From contig PJRA01000403.1 in the NCBI GenBank assembly GCA_016987375.1, positions 629,820 through 660,667 on the forward strand: a stretch of DNA of 30,848 nucleotides. Reading direction: 5' to 3'. Shown in pieces: positions 1 through 10,844 of this stretch. The position numbers and the translations under genes are program-made. Position 1 is the first letter of the stretch, and every line of letters begins with the position of its first letter. The notes beneath the pieces were generated by a model that saw only the letters and a list, made by a program, of their open reading frames with translations, was not told the DNA's origin and did not search any database. The stretch comes from Brachionus koreanus (taxonomy: Eukaryota; Rotifera; Eurotatoria; Ploima; Brachionidae).

Positions 1-2418
1 AAAAAATGAATGAATTATCACTTGAACCTAACTTTTTTTTCAAATTCTATCTAAGATAATAAATAAATAATTAAATTCGAAAAAAATGCAATTACATTTC
101 TATTCCATTCAATAATCATTAAAATCGATTATTAACTTTTTCACAAAACTTAATTTCTAATCCAAAATCAGTCATAATCCAAGTTTATTTTTTATTGATA
201 AATTGAATTTTTTTTCAAAAAAATAAATAAATTCTTGGAGTTAAATATGTGCAATTAGATAATCCCGTTTAAATTAATAAGCTTAAAGAAAGAATCTAAG
301 AATTAAAAGGAAATTATTTAAATAGATCCGAGCTTTTAATTTTTTACGATTGTATTTTAAATTGTGAATATGTCATTAACGCTTTATATAAGGATTTTTT
401 GATAAATATTTTACTTTAGAAATTTTTATTGAAAATATTTCTTAATTACGATAAAAATATTTTTGTAAAATAAAGAAAAATAGCATTCAGACATAATCTG
501 GTTCAAGGAAATTGATTATTTTTAGTTCATTATTTTTTTTATTCTTTATCTTCTTCGTTATTTGATAAAAACGAATCTTTCATCAATTTTTATAGATTTA
601 GAATTTTCATCATTAATCAACAACCCATTTCTTTGCAACTCTTGAACATTTGCCTAACCATGATGTCAGCTGATTTCTGAAAAATACTATCAATACTTAT
701 CAAAAAAATTAGATTTCGATTTTTAGCAAAATTTTTTCTGCTAAATGATTATTTGTTATCTAAATGAATAACTAAGGTTTTCTGTTTTTTTTTTCTAATT
801 TAAAAACTAATTTATTTCTTGACAAGCCCTATAGATTCATATTTTTTAGTTTGGACAACACAATATATTTATTTGAAAGAGAATTCTCTATTCTGCCGAT
901 GATCTAATCAGACTTATGTTTTTTTTCTTTCTAAAATTCTATAGATTCATATGGAAATGGTAATTTGAAAAAACAGATAGTTTAAATTTCTAGCAAGTGT
1001 ATCTGGAAAAAAATTGATTGATAATTATTGGAAAGTTTAAAAAAATACTTGATTTATTCATTTTTTATCGTTTTATTTTTATTAACAACTTTAGAGAGAT
1101 TAGAAATTAGCCAAAAGTTTGAAATTTAAAATAAAAAGAAATTTTCGTTATTTAAATTTGTTAAATTATTTAGATAAATTAGAATTTTATTTTTCTATCT
1201 GTTAACCAAATACTTTATCTTCTAATAAATTAAAAAGCTGCATCAAATAGATCAAATTATAACTTAATTAGATATTCATGATATTTTAAATCGTATATAA
1301 AGCTAAATAATCAATAGATAATAGATCTTATAATTTTACCAAAAAAAGTGTTTATTCGACAACTTATACAGCAAATATTACAATTTCTTTTGTTACACTA
1401 ATGATCTTGTATCTAATCTAATATATAATTTTATTCTAATTATTTAAATTTCAATGGGATGCTTCGATTTTTGATTTAAATCACAAAATTTCTAGAAAAA
1501 ATTATTTCATTATTTTAATTAAGCTAATAATTAAAACAAAATCATGTGAAAATTTTAACAAAGATTGTTTATCTATTTAAAATTTTATTTTTCTTAATTT
1601 AGTGTTGAATGGCAAAAGACAAGTCAATTATTATAAGCATCAATTTAAAATCTCTTTAAATGAATTGTTTTTGAAGTGTAAATTTGACGGGCTATATCAT
1701 AATAGTTTTCTATCAAGTTAATTATGTTTTTTTTCAAAATAAAAATTGTAGGAATAAATTTAATAACAAAATAGGGCTAATTTTTTAAAGATATTGATTT
1801 AATTTCGTCCGGTTAACAGACCATAAATAGAAAATTTCAAGAATTAGCATAGCAGGGTTTATAATTAACAGGAACAAAAATTTTTATTTCTATTTTTATG
1901 TCATTTGTAATATTTGAGTTTTTTTCTAAATAAGAAAGAAATTTAACTTTCTCTTTTAAAAATAATGTAGGAAAAAAATTATCAAAAATTTTCATTACTT
2001 TACTTTAATATAAAAATTTAATAAAGCATTTATATTGAAAATAAATAAAAAAAAATACGTAAATTTTAGAAATTCTAATACACAATGACACTTTTTTTTA
2101 AATAAATATTTTGTGCAATTATTTTAAATAAACATTGTTTTTTTTTTTCCAAATATTTAGATGTTTTTTTCTAAGAAAATGAGGAAATCCCGTATAGAAA
2201 TAAAAAAAATTACAAACGCTTAATCAACTATGCTTTGATTTTGTTGAATATTTGAAATTTTTAGAATTTAAATTATTCCTTTCAAACTTCCATGTATAAA
2301 ATAATTAATAATAATTATGATCAAATTTTCTTTTGCTCAATTTAACATTGAATGATGCAAAAAAACTAATTTAAAAAACAGCTTTTTTTTCAAACTAAAA
2401 TTAAATGCTTTTCTTTTA
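1..2418. other. AT-rich gene-free spacer
   Basis: I find no convincing coding sequence on either strand, only long A and T runs with frequent stops. A 14-bp direct repeat, CTATAGATTCATAT, occurs near 828 and again near 941. A short minus-strand open stretch near 610-670 is too short to assign. Confidence 0.6.
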
Positions 2419-2630
2419 CACTGGTAGTACCCAGAATCTTTTCATGTTTTTTTAATTCAAAAATATTAAAAACAACACTAATATTTTTCAAAAAAATACA
2501 ATTTTTAAGGAAAATTTTGAAATCTAAATAATTCAAAAAAGATCTTTTTAATTGAGATTTTTATTTTAATTATTCGAGAATTTAAAAATTTTTCAAACAA
2601 GTTTAAATGACTCGTTTGGTGCTTCTAGGG
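2419..2630. mobile_element. piggyBac-type MITE, family A, copy 1
   Basis: This is a 212-bp non-coding element clearly related to the copy at 22522-22739. Both share the internal text TTTTTTTAATTCAAAAATAT near the left end and TGACTCGTTTGGTGCTTCTA at the right end. The left terminus (CACTGGTAGTACCCAG) has drifted from the CACTAGAAGCACCA of the other copy. The right terminus ends CTAGGG instead of CTAGTG. Flanks read TTTA and TTCA, compatible with a decayed TTAA target duplication. It is non-autonomous; the mobilising enzyme is inferred to be a piggyBac transposase because CACTAGAA also starts the piggyBac element at 9051. Confidence 0.75.
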
Positions 2631-2840
2631 TTCAATCCATTTTTAGCATTTTTAAATAAATTTCTTGTCAATTCACTACCAAATTAGACTCATAGCACAA
2701 TGTCTTTCGAGTTCCATTCAAAAAAATTCAAGCTAGTTTTTAAACAAAATTAAAAATTTTAGTTATAATTAATTTTAATTTTTGATAAATGTTAATTTTT
2801 TCAACGGTATTAAAGTCTTATCAGAAAAATCGTAAAATTT

Positions 2841-2868
2841 AATAATAATAATAATAATAATAATAATA
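2841..2868. repeat. (AAT)n microsatellite
   Basis: About nine perfect AAT units. It sits just before a stretch of locally higher G+C (2870-2960) that contains a doubled AGCTAG and has no recognisable gene. Confidence 0.9.
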
Positions 2869-2869
2869 T

Positions 2870-3423
2870 AAGTTACAACAAGCTAGCAAGCTAGAATTGC
2901 GAAGATAGGAAACAGTAGGATCCCATCTATGGCAACTGTAGTATATACACTATGTTTGGAGCAAAGTCACTTTCCCAAATTTGTTTTCTTTATTTTTAAA
3001 ATTGAAACTAGTATCTTTCGGGAAAATCAAAATTAATCAGTTTAAAAAAGAAAATTTTAAATTTTTTCTCAATTTTTTCCAAGGGCATAAATCACTCAAT
3101 GGAACAAAATTAAAATAGATCAAAATTTTATATTTGATTTTTAAAATTAATAAACTAGAAAAGAGAAAATAGTTGGGATAACTTCTTTAATTCGTACTTT
3201 CTTATACCGAAAAATTATATTCTCTAAATCATAATGATTATTTGTATACTTTTATTTTTTTAAAATCTAATTACATAAATATTTTTCTTATTAGCAAAGG
3301 CAAACTTCTGAGAAGTTCTTAATTTTCTTAATGATCAGATATCTATTTGATTTCTGATTCAATTAAAGTTATTTCCTAAAAATTAAAATATGCTTTTGTG
3401 AATCAGATAGATAGGCAATAAGC
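2870..3423. other. Spacer with a locally GC-richer island
   Basis: The stretch around 2870-2960 has a more balanced base composition than its surroundings and could be the remnant of a SINE or another repeat. I cannot identify A and B boxes or coding content. The remainder is plain AT-rich spacer. Confidence 0.4.
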
Positions 3424-3588
3424 GAGCAAAAAAAATTTTGATCGAATTTCATTTTTCAAAAATGATGGGGACATTTTAAATGCGCAATTAAATTTCATTG
3501 CAAATTTTTGAACTTTTTTTAACATTTCAAAGCTTTACTTGTAGACTTTAGAAAAAAGGCTGTAAATTTCAAAAATTTTACTTTGCTC
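3424..3588. mobile_element. Fold-back MITE, family B, copy 2 (diverged, shortened)
   Basis: It starts GAGCAAAAAAAATTTTGATC and ends TTTTACTTTGCTC, the inverse of its start. It carries internal ATGCGCAATTAAATTTCATT, which aligns with ATGCGTAATTGATTGCATT of the fuller copy at 10613-10844. It is about 165 bp against 232 bp, so it has lost internal sequence. No coding potential is visible. The relation rests on alignment by eye. Confidence 0.55.
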
Positions 3589-4734
3589 AAAAAGCTTTCC
3601 TAATTAAGTTTGAAAATATTTCTATTTTATTTCCAAACATTTTGTTAAGCATTATAAAAGATTTTTATAATTTAACGTTAGTTTCGTTTAATTTTTTAAA
3701 ATTAAATATTAACCCAAACGTAAATTTACTAGTTTTGGGCTGACTTAAATCTATATTTTTTTATTATTTTTTAAATTAAAATTCTAATTAAACTCAATTT
3801 CTAATAAACGAACGGAGAAATTATTATTGATTAAAAAAATTTATTTGAAAATGATCAAGTTAAGTGTCTAAAATATTAAAATAAATTTAGAATATTAGCT
3901 TTTGTATTTCAAAATGATAAAATTTAATATTAATTTTTCTTTCCATTTATTACCAAATATTTAGAATAAATAGCGTTTTTTACTTAAATTTTTTGTTAAA
4001 TCATGAAATTTTGTTTTTTTTTAAAAAAGCTTCGATATTTTTTATTTTAGTGTTTTGGTAATTTCATACTTAAAGTTTTTTATATATTATAATAAACAGG
4101 ATTTAATACTCTTCAAAATGATATGTCTAACTGCTTGTTTTTTTAAATCCTAAAAAATAAATTTTAAAATGAAAATTTGAATATTTTGAAATTTTGGTGC
4201 TTTTACGTCATAGGAAGATAGGCCTATCAGCAATAGCAGTTAGTCCTGAAGAATGTCGAATGGAAAGTGAAAATGTGCTTAAAGTAATAAAGAAAACATA
4301 ATTGATTTAGAAAAATTAATTGTGGTGATAACCAAACAGACTTGTAAAAAAGTCAAATTTTTGTTTTGTTTTCCAAATATTCATTACTATAATTTTGTTT
4401 TTGATTCAGTTTCTAAAACTTATGTAAAAAGTGAATATTCCATGTTGGAACTGAACTTGTACAATGATCTAGACTCTAGATTTTTTTGTTCAATGAATTT
4501 AACCATTTTTTATATTTTTTTTTCAATCATATTTTAAATCAAAAATATTTTAAAATTATTTAATTTTTACTTCAAAAAAAATTTATCTTCATTGAAAAAA
4601 AGTAAAAAAACTAGTCAAATAAAATGGGTCTAAAATCCCTCCAGCCTTTGAGTATTAACAAAATTTAATAACAATTCTAATCACTACGTGTTTATCATAC
4701 TTATTTAAAATTCAATTTGTTTTATTTTAGTCAA
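3589..4734. other. Spacer, no assignable gene
   Basis: Mostly AT-rich. A short open stretch at about 4210-4303 on the plus strand (RKIGLSAIAVSPEECRMESE followed by a stop soon after) has balanced, protein-like composition and could be an exon relic. I cannot match it to a family. The open stretch at 4322-4537 is low-complexity and has no family features. Confidence 0.4.
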
Positions 4735-5370
4735 AGACTTGTGACCTTTAAACAAACTCTGTAACCAAATGCTCCAATTGTACGATTTTTGAGACAGATG
4801 ATTCCTTGTGATAAGAAGTGGATCTATTTTCGAAATCATGATAACAGAAATCAATGGTGTGAGTCATCCCAACCAGCTCAGCCAATAGTTAAAAGAGGAC
4901 ACATTGATAAAAAGAGATGTTGTGTGTTTGAGTTGAGTTTCTAAAAGGAAATAAACTTTGAGTTGGTTCGAAATGGTCGTGCTATAAATACAACGTGTTA
5001 TTAGGTTCGGTTAATCGAAAGATAGGTTGACCAAAAAAGAATCATTTAAAGAATTATTTTTTTCCCACATAAAGACCGAATTTTCCGGCTTATGTGGAAA
5101 AAAAAATAGCCAAGGACATTATTATTTCATTTAAAAAAATAATTTTTAGTAAAGTTTTGTTTATTTGGTAGAGTCTGGCAGACAGGGGTCATTTTTGGTC
5201 CGAACAAAGAAAATTTTTTTCTAGGTTTTATTGAAGTGCTGCTTGCTTATTAAAACAAAAAAAAATATGTCCTATCGTATTGGATGACGCGTACCTTACG
5301 TATTAGAGACTATCCGCTAATAGATGGCTAAAGATTATAGAACATAATGGTTTATATTTTGAAAATTAGC
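4735..5370 (+). pseudogene. mariner-type transposase relic
   Basis: Around 4780-5025 the reading frame gives FLRQMIPCDKKWIYFRNHD, then W-C-E-S-S-Q-P-A-Q-P and KRGHIDKKR. This is the layout around the first catalytic aspartate of mariner transposases (family pattern TGDEKWI-Y-N, then W). The aspartate is kept (codon 4810-4812) and the following E is K. In-frame stops occur near 4942 and 5001. A C-terminal piece, RWLKIIEHNGLYFEN, near 5324-5368 matches the family ending (RW-I-NG-YF). The middle, with the second and third catalytic residues, is missing or unrecognisable, so the copy is dead. A hairpin with a CCACATAA stem (5070-5093) lies between the two parts. Family call is strong; the exact boundaries are guesses. 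Confidence 0.8.
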
Positions 5371-6555
5371 TAACTATATATTTTCTTAATTTATAAATTT
5401 AAAAAAGTTAAAGAAACGCAAAATTATAACTAGTATTTTATATTTTTACTTGAATTTAATACTGAATTTTTAATTTGAATTTAATATTTACACTAACAAA
5501 GTCGAGTTTTTCAAATTTAGTGTTTAATAATGCTTAAAGGAATAAGTATATTTTCGAATTTTATCCAAATTTCTCCAATTGATCATTGACTTAGTTGCTT
5601 TTATTGCATTTGAAGATGGGCATTAGAGTACAGTTTCAGACTTTATTGAAGGAAGGGGAAAATGATTAACCATATCAAAACATAGGCGAATAAAACTTTA
5701 AAAACTAAGTTTTATAATTAAAAAGAGAAAAAATCATAAATTGAATTTTTTTTGTTTCAATTATAATTTTTAAATGACTAAAAATTTGGCTTTTTTATCT
5801 TAGAAAAAACTATAGAATCTCTTTTTTTTATTTTTATTAGCATTTATTTTTATATCACTATTTTTCTACTTTAATATTTATTATAATCTTTCTATGAACT
5901 TATTACAGTTGGCTGAAAGGAAGGACTAAGTTCCATTCCAAACTGCCAGAGTTTATAACCCAAACTATATTTTTAATAAATAAGAATAATTTTTGTTTTT
6001 AATATTTTGATTTATAAATAAAAATTGTGTTAAAAAGTGTTTATTTTTGTGAAGAGCAGTTTTTGCCTTCGAAACAAAATTTTGTGCAAAAAATTTTTGA
6101 TTGTATTAAACAGATATTTGTTTGTGGGAAAGCCTTTTTTAAAAATTTAAAAACTAGACGGATTGCTAGTATTTTTCATTTTAATATTGAACTTTGTTTG
6201 TTAAAAGTGTTGCTCTCATTTCAATGAATTTAACTGATTAGCAAACTTAAGAATTTTTATTTCAATGAAAATTTACATTTGTTTATTAAGAAAAAAATAT
6301 ACATCTCAAATTATTCTGAAATCGATAATAAAAAAAATAAAACAATCATTAATCAACAACAAAAAAAGCATCAAGGAAAGCTAGACTTAATTAGATTTTT
6401 ATTTAAATAGACTAAATTAAGCTAGAAATTAACAAACTAACTAGTTGCATATTTCAGATCAGCTTGCAGAACCTCCGCATTAATTATCTTATCAAAATTA
6501 ACTTTAATGACTAAATTTAGATTTAAATAATGATATGATTCAGTTCTATTGAAAA
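5371..6555. other. Spacer upstream of the GPCR gene
   Basis: No intact gene is visible. It contains a 55-bp dispersed repeat (5914-5968) listed separately. An open stretch at 6027-6227 reads protein-like at first (CEEQFLPSKQNFVQKIFDCI) but has no ATG start and no family I recognise. The last few hundred bases should hold the GPCR promoter and 5' leader; I cannot locate a defined promoter element. Confidence 0.45.
5914..5968 (+). repeat. Dispersed repeat, copy 1
   Basis: About 55 bp that reappears inverted at 16337-16391. The shared core includes CCAAACTGCCA and ATAACCCAAACTAT. Translated on the plus strand it gives RTKFHSKLPEFITQTIF, and the other copy gives RTKFQSKLPRYITQTIF on its own strand, so the repeat may once have been coding. 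Its family is not recognised. Confidence 0.65.
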
Positions 6556-7851
6556 ATGGAAGAATTCAAAAGTTCTCTAAATAACGAGACATACGAAGAC
6601 ACACTGAAAGCCAAACTTGAAGGGTTAAGAGACATAATTAACTTGTACTATTTACCTCTAATCGTATCAATTGGAATTATTGGTAATATTCTAGCTATAA
6701 TAATATTTGGTTTTGAGTCAAAACTAGCAAATTTTAACAATCCAAATTTAACACTACTTCAAAATCTACAAAAAATCTATGATCAGAAAACAAACAAAAA
6801 AAATAGAAAAAGGTTTTCAAATTACAAAAGCAAAACAAATAATTTCAAAATGAATTCAAGCAATTTTTTTGTATTTTTTTTGGCCATTAGCGACTTGATT
6901 TATAACATTATACTTGCCTGTGTATGGATAACTCGAATTGGATTTAATATACTGAACAAAAAATACATTTGTCAAGCATCCGTAATGATTTCCTATGTAT
7001 GCAGCTTTCTGTCAGCTGCGTTCACAACAATGTTTACTTTTCAGCGATTTATGGCAGTAGTAAATCCACTAAAGCTCGCCAATAACTTCCTTCACTCCAA
7101 GAAAACAATCTTACTATTGACCTTGTGCTTAATTGTATTTTCGTGTATAGTTTACTCGTTTTCGTTGTTTTTCTATGACACATCGGCCAAAAAAGATCAT
7201 GAAGTGTCTGATGAACTTGAAATTTGTGGTGTCAATGAAAAGTATACTAATTTGGTGTATATTATTGATAATACTTTGGACTCTTTTTTGACCCTAATTA
7301 TTCCTGCAGTCGGAATAACAATAATGAATATGGCTATTTGTAAATCTCTTACCAATTATCAAAAGAAGAATATTTTGAACAAAGAGTTTTCGAATACTGG
7401 CAACATGACAGTTGGCTCCAACATATCTCTACGCAATGAAAAACGTTCATGCTCAAGAGAGTCCTTGAATGTTCATTTAAATGATACAAAATTGGGACCG
7501 AATGATTCAAGCGAAAAAAAATCTTTGAGCAAACAAAATAAGTATGCATCAAGACACATAACAAAAATGCTATTGATCGTCTCTTTTGCATTTTTGTTGC
7601 TCAATTCACCATTTAGACTCTCTAAACTAGTTTCTTATATTAACATGTCAATAAAAAAGAGCACTGTTTATTCAAATTTAGATTTTGTAATTAATGAAGT
7701 TTTAATTAATTTATATTTTACTTCATATTCAGTTAATTTTTTCTTATACTCTTTGTGTGGTAAAAAGTTCAAACAATCCTTAAGAGCACTGTTTATCTTT
7801 TTTCTATATGGATTTTATAAAAATTATAGAAGATTAACCAAGAGAAGTTAA
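6556..7851 (+). CDS. Rhodopsin-family G protein-coupled receptor, peptide-receptor-like
   Basis: The product is a 431-aa seven-helix plasma-membrane receptor in one uninterrupted frame, apparently intronless. The N-terminus has a glycosylation sequon, NET, at residues 10-12. TM1 (about 31-52) carries GN at 43-44. An unusually long first intracellular loop (53-98) is rich in N and K. TM2 has LAISD (109-113). TM3 starts at C139 and ends QRF (163-165) in place of DRY, followed by VVNPL. C224 in the second extracellular loop can pair with C139. TM5 is near 235-262, and loop three is long and Ser/Lys-rich (265-331). TM6 (336-358) has LNSPF in place of CWxP. TM7 ends NFFLYSL (394-400), a form of NPxxY common in invertebrate FMRFamide-type peptide receptors. 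The ligand is unknown; an orphan peptide receptor is my inference. The ATG at 6556 fits, since upstream sequence holds no further helix. Confidence 0.9.
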   Translation: MEEFKSSLNNETYEDTLKAKLEGLRDIINLYYLPLIVSIGIIGNILAIIIFGFESKLANFNNPNLTLLQNLQKIYDQKTNKKNRKRFSNYKSKTNNFKMNSSNFFVFFLAISDLIYNIILACVWITRIGFNILNKKYICQASVMISYVCSFLSAAFTTMFTFQRFMAVVNPLKLANNFLHSKKTILLLTLCLIVFSCIVYSFSLFFYDTSAKKDHEVSDELEICGVNEKYTNLVYIIDNTLDSFLTLIIPAVGITIMNMAICKSLTNYQKKNILNKEFSNTGNMTVGSNISLRNEKRSCSRESLNVHLNDTKLGPNDSSEKKSLSKQNKYASRHITKMLLIVSFAFLLLNSPFRLSKLVSYINMSIKKSTVYSNLDFVINEVLINLYFTSYSVNFFLYSLCGKKFKQSLRALFIFFLYGFYKNYRRLTKRS

Positions 7852-9046
7852 ATTGATTTATTTCTATTCAAAGTTTGATTTTATATGATATGATAAATGA
7901 TCTTTTTTGTTAAATAATAATATTACTGAGGGATATCCAAAAAATTTTGAACTTTTTTCTCAATTCCTAATTTGATCATGATTGAAAAATGAATAAAGAA
8001 TGGACAAGAAGATAAAAATTGAGTGTTCAGGATTTTCGACGACTTTACAGGTCAATTACAGAGAAAAATAAGAGGAATATTAATTGTTGAAGAGAGCATT
8101 AAAGTATTTAGCAGAAAAATTGGAAGCAATACAATCTAATTCCGATCTCCAAACTGTTAAGTGCAACATATATGACCCTAATGTCTATAAAAACAACTGG
8201 TTCTGTTGATCATTGATTGGAGCATATAGTTCCGAAAGAAACTAGTATTTGTTTTTAAAACAAAGAAAACTGTTTAGATCTCGAAATCAAGTAATTAATA
8301 CCAAAAGACCGATATCAGATATCAAACATATGAAAATATTGCATCACAATTGTCTACATGATGTTCATCAAAACAACAAGAACTTAAATTAAATCATTTA
8401 ACCATAAAAGACCTCCTCACCAGTTCCATATGATTTTTTAGTGTAAAAATAAAAAAGTTACCTGATCGTACAAATGAAGAACAATTTTCTCAACCGAATA
8501 TCAAGAATGAAACTTTGTACAGAAAATAAGAGCAATTACTTTCGAAAAAATTAATTAATTTTATTTTTTGGTACCATTTTTTCCCGAGACTTCAACAGTT
8601 TTGAATACCCCTTAGTAAATTTGATTTTTTTATTTTTCAAAAATTAATGAAATAAATAATTGATTGGAATTTTTTGTCTTAAAATTTTAAATTTTGATAT
8701 GGAAATCTTTGGATGAGACTGAATTTTTTTCTCAAAAGTTATTTGGTAAATCTTTTTTTCTTAAAAAAATATTTTGTTTTTATTGCATTGCAAAAAAGTA
8801 AAGAATATTTTTTTGTTTGAAAGTTTTAAAAGTAATGTTAAATATAAATTGAAAGTTTAACTAAGTTTTAGCTCTTTTTGTCTTATATATGTAGCATCCA
8901 GAAAATAAGTAATTTAATCATTATCACAAAGCATAAATATTTGTTGAAAAAAAGTCTAACAAAAAAAAATTCCGAGTCATTACTCTGCTTTATTGAAAAA
9001 ATTTTATTTCTTTAAAATATACAAAATGCAAAATTAGGAATGTTTT
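7852..9046. other. GPCR 3' flank and spacer with worn repeat-like sequence
   Basis: A possible polyadenylation signal AATAAA lies at 7992-7997, 141 bp after the receptor stop. The stretch 7930-8600 has a less extreme base composition than ordinary spacer and looks like an old element. All frames are broken and I could not assign it to a transposase or reverse transcriptase family. Confidence 0.4.
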
Positions 9047-9050
9047 TTAA
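9047..9050. repeat. TTAA target-site duplication, left
   Basis: The TTAA directly abuts the CACTAGAACGCCCG terminus and is repeated at 10015-10018. TTAA is the strict target of piggyBac transposases. Confidence 0.9.
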
Positions 9051-10014
9051 CACTAGAACGCCCGGGGTTTTTTTAAACCCCTTTTTTATCTTTAAAAGTT
9101 GATAATTGGTTAAATAAAAAAATATTTTTGATTTTTTTTTTCCCCTAATTTAAAATTTAATTTTAATTTTGAATTTATTTTTAAAAATTATAAATTTTAA
9201 AAAATCATATTAGAAAAAAATATATATACATAAACGCCCGGAGGGGGTTTTTTAAACCCTTATTTGAAATTAAATATATTAGCTTTCTTTTTAATTATAT
9301 TCATATATTAATTTTAAGAAAAATAAATAAAAATATAATGTCAAAGCGAGCTTCAGCTAAACTTGCCTTGGACCATCTTACTAAGGCTAATGATGCTGAT
9401 TCAGATCCTTCAGGGGAGTCTGATTATGAAGAAGATACCTTTGAATCTGAAAAATATCTTTTTGATTTGTCAGATTCAACAAATGATGAATCCGATGACT
9501 TAAGGAATACCTGTAAGAGAAATGTGGTCAAAAAACTATGGTATACCAATAATTTCAAGTTTCATGTCTAGAAATCGCTTTTTACAAATTATGAAATACC
9601 TTCGATTTGACAATAAGTCTTCAAGATCACAACGAGTTTCATTTGACAGATTTTGTATGGTGAGAGATATATGGGAACGTCTGATTGAGAACTCAAAATC
9701 CTGCTACCGACCACAACAATTCCTTACTGTTGACGAACAATTGTTGCCATTGAAATGTAGATGTAGCTTTCTACAAAATATGCCAAATAAACCTGATAAA
9801 TTTGGCATAAAATTTTAGTTGTTGGTCGATGTTTCATCCAAGTATATTTTGAATGGCTTTCCATATTTAGGAAAAAATCATGACAAACCAATAACATATT
9901 TTAAAAAAATTGTCTTTAACATGAGGTTTATATACATTTAATTGAAGAATTAATGAGGGGTTTTTTAAACCCCGCCGGGCGTTTAAGGTATAAAAAAAAT
10001 CGGGCGTTCTAGTG
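9051..10014 (+). mobile_element. piggyBac-like DNA transposon, internally deleted
   Basis: This is a 964-bp element with perfect 14-bp terminal inverted repeats, CACTAGAACGCCCG (9051-9064) and its complement (10001-10014), bounded by TTAA on both sides. A second, inner inverted pair starts TAAACGCCCGG (9231-9241 and, inverted, 9975-9985). Each is tied to a self-complementary G-run/T-run/AAACCCC block (9064-9081, 9243-9259, 9957-9973). Such layered termini are typical of piggyBac relatives. The body encodes only the first part of a transposase, so the copy cannot move itself, though its ends look intact and could be acted on in trans. Confidence 0.95.
9338..9941 (+). pseudogene. piggyBac transposase, frameshifted and C-terminally deleted
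   Basis: The start codon at 9338 opens an acidic N-terminal region (runs of D, E and S) up to 9571. Homology continues in another frame from about 9522 with MSRNRFLQIMKYLRFD, then LTVDEQLLPLKCRC (about 9726-9767) and PNKPDKFGIKF. The latter is the region of the first catalytic aspartate of piggyBac transposases (VDEQ-LP). A TAG at 9816-9818 stands where the family has a tryptophan. The same frame then goes on with LLVDVSSKYILNGFPYLGK up to a TAA at 9939-9941. The second and third catalytic aspartates and the cysteine-rich C-terminus are absent. The product is non-functional: one frameshift, one nonsense change and a large deletion. Confidence 0.92.
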
Positions 10015-10018
10015 TTAA
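10015..10018. repeat. TTAA target-site duplication, right
   Basis: It follows the right terminus CGGGCGTTCTAGTG and matches the left TTAA at 9047-9050. Confidence 0.9.
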
Positions 10019-10612
10019 TTTGAAAAAAAATGAAGTACTTTAAAAAACACTTTAATAAAAAATATATTAAATCAAATAATTCTTAAGCTTAAAAGTCAAA
10101 ATTTTAATTTCATTAATTAATTTTAAAAAATTTAACCCATTCAAATAGAATTTTTTAACCTTAATAATAAGACAATAATTTGTTTATTTTAAAACAAAGT
10201 AATTAGAATCGTCATTGAATTTTCCAAAAAGAGTCTTATATCATTGTATATGCTAAGCTGCTTGTCTACATGGACTATTCTATGCTTACATTAGTTATAT
10301 TAATTGAATAAATGACAGTAAATATAATTTTTATTAGTTAATTTTTTAATGATTTTTATTCTTTTTCTTTGGAATTTTCAGTCCATGCACAAAAGAAGTA
10401 TTAGCAAATATATATTTTTTGTTTTGGTATATCAAAGAATTACTCAAAAAATATTTTTTTCCATGTTTCTCCCTTTTTATGTTAAAATTTTATTTATTTA
10501 AAGAAAACTCATCCTTTAATCGTGTGGCAAAACAAGAACATTCAATTTTACATTTGAAAATAAAAATTTACCAATACTATTTATTCTTTGCTGAAATACA
10601 GAGAGAAAAATG

Positions 10613-10844
10613 AGCAAAGTAAAATTTATGATCAAATTTCAAGATTTCAAAAATGCTCAAAATTTATTACATGCGTAATTGATTGCATTGCAGACTTCAG
10701 AATTTTTTAAACTTCAAATACCATATTTTTAAATTTGAAAAAAAAGGATAGCCGCGTGTAATCTTGCAAATGATGAAATTACGCATTTTAATTATTTTGA
10801 GCACATTTGAAATTTTGAAATTTGATCATAAATTTTACTTTGCT
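10613..10844. mobile_element. Fold-back MITE, family B, copy 1
   Basis: This 232-bp element is built from two 80-bp inverted arms (10613-10692 and 10765-10844) around a 72-bp centre. The outermost 29 bases of the arms are identical (starting AGCAAAGTAAAATTTATGAT), and the rest of the arms differ at scattered positions. There is no coding sequence. A shortened relative lies at 3424-3588. I cannot fix the target duplication or assign a transposase family. Confidence 0.8.

Noticed and set aside
2621..2638. B-box-like GGTTCAATCC suggesting a tRNA or SINE
   Set aside because: It overlaps the right terminus of the family A MITE, the other copy lacks it, and no cloverleaf can be drawn.
4322..4537. 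71-aa open frame starting at a GTG
   Set aside because: Phe/Tyr/Asn-rich low-complexity reading without splice context or family features, as expected in AT-rich DNA.
7349..7591. Open reading frame on the minus strand inside the GPCR gene
   Set aside because: It is antisense to the third-loop region of the receptor, has no family features, and is explained by the base composition of the real frame.
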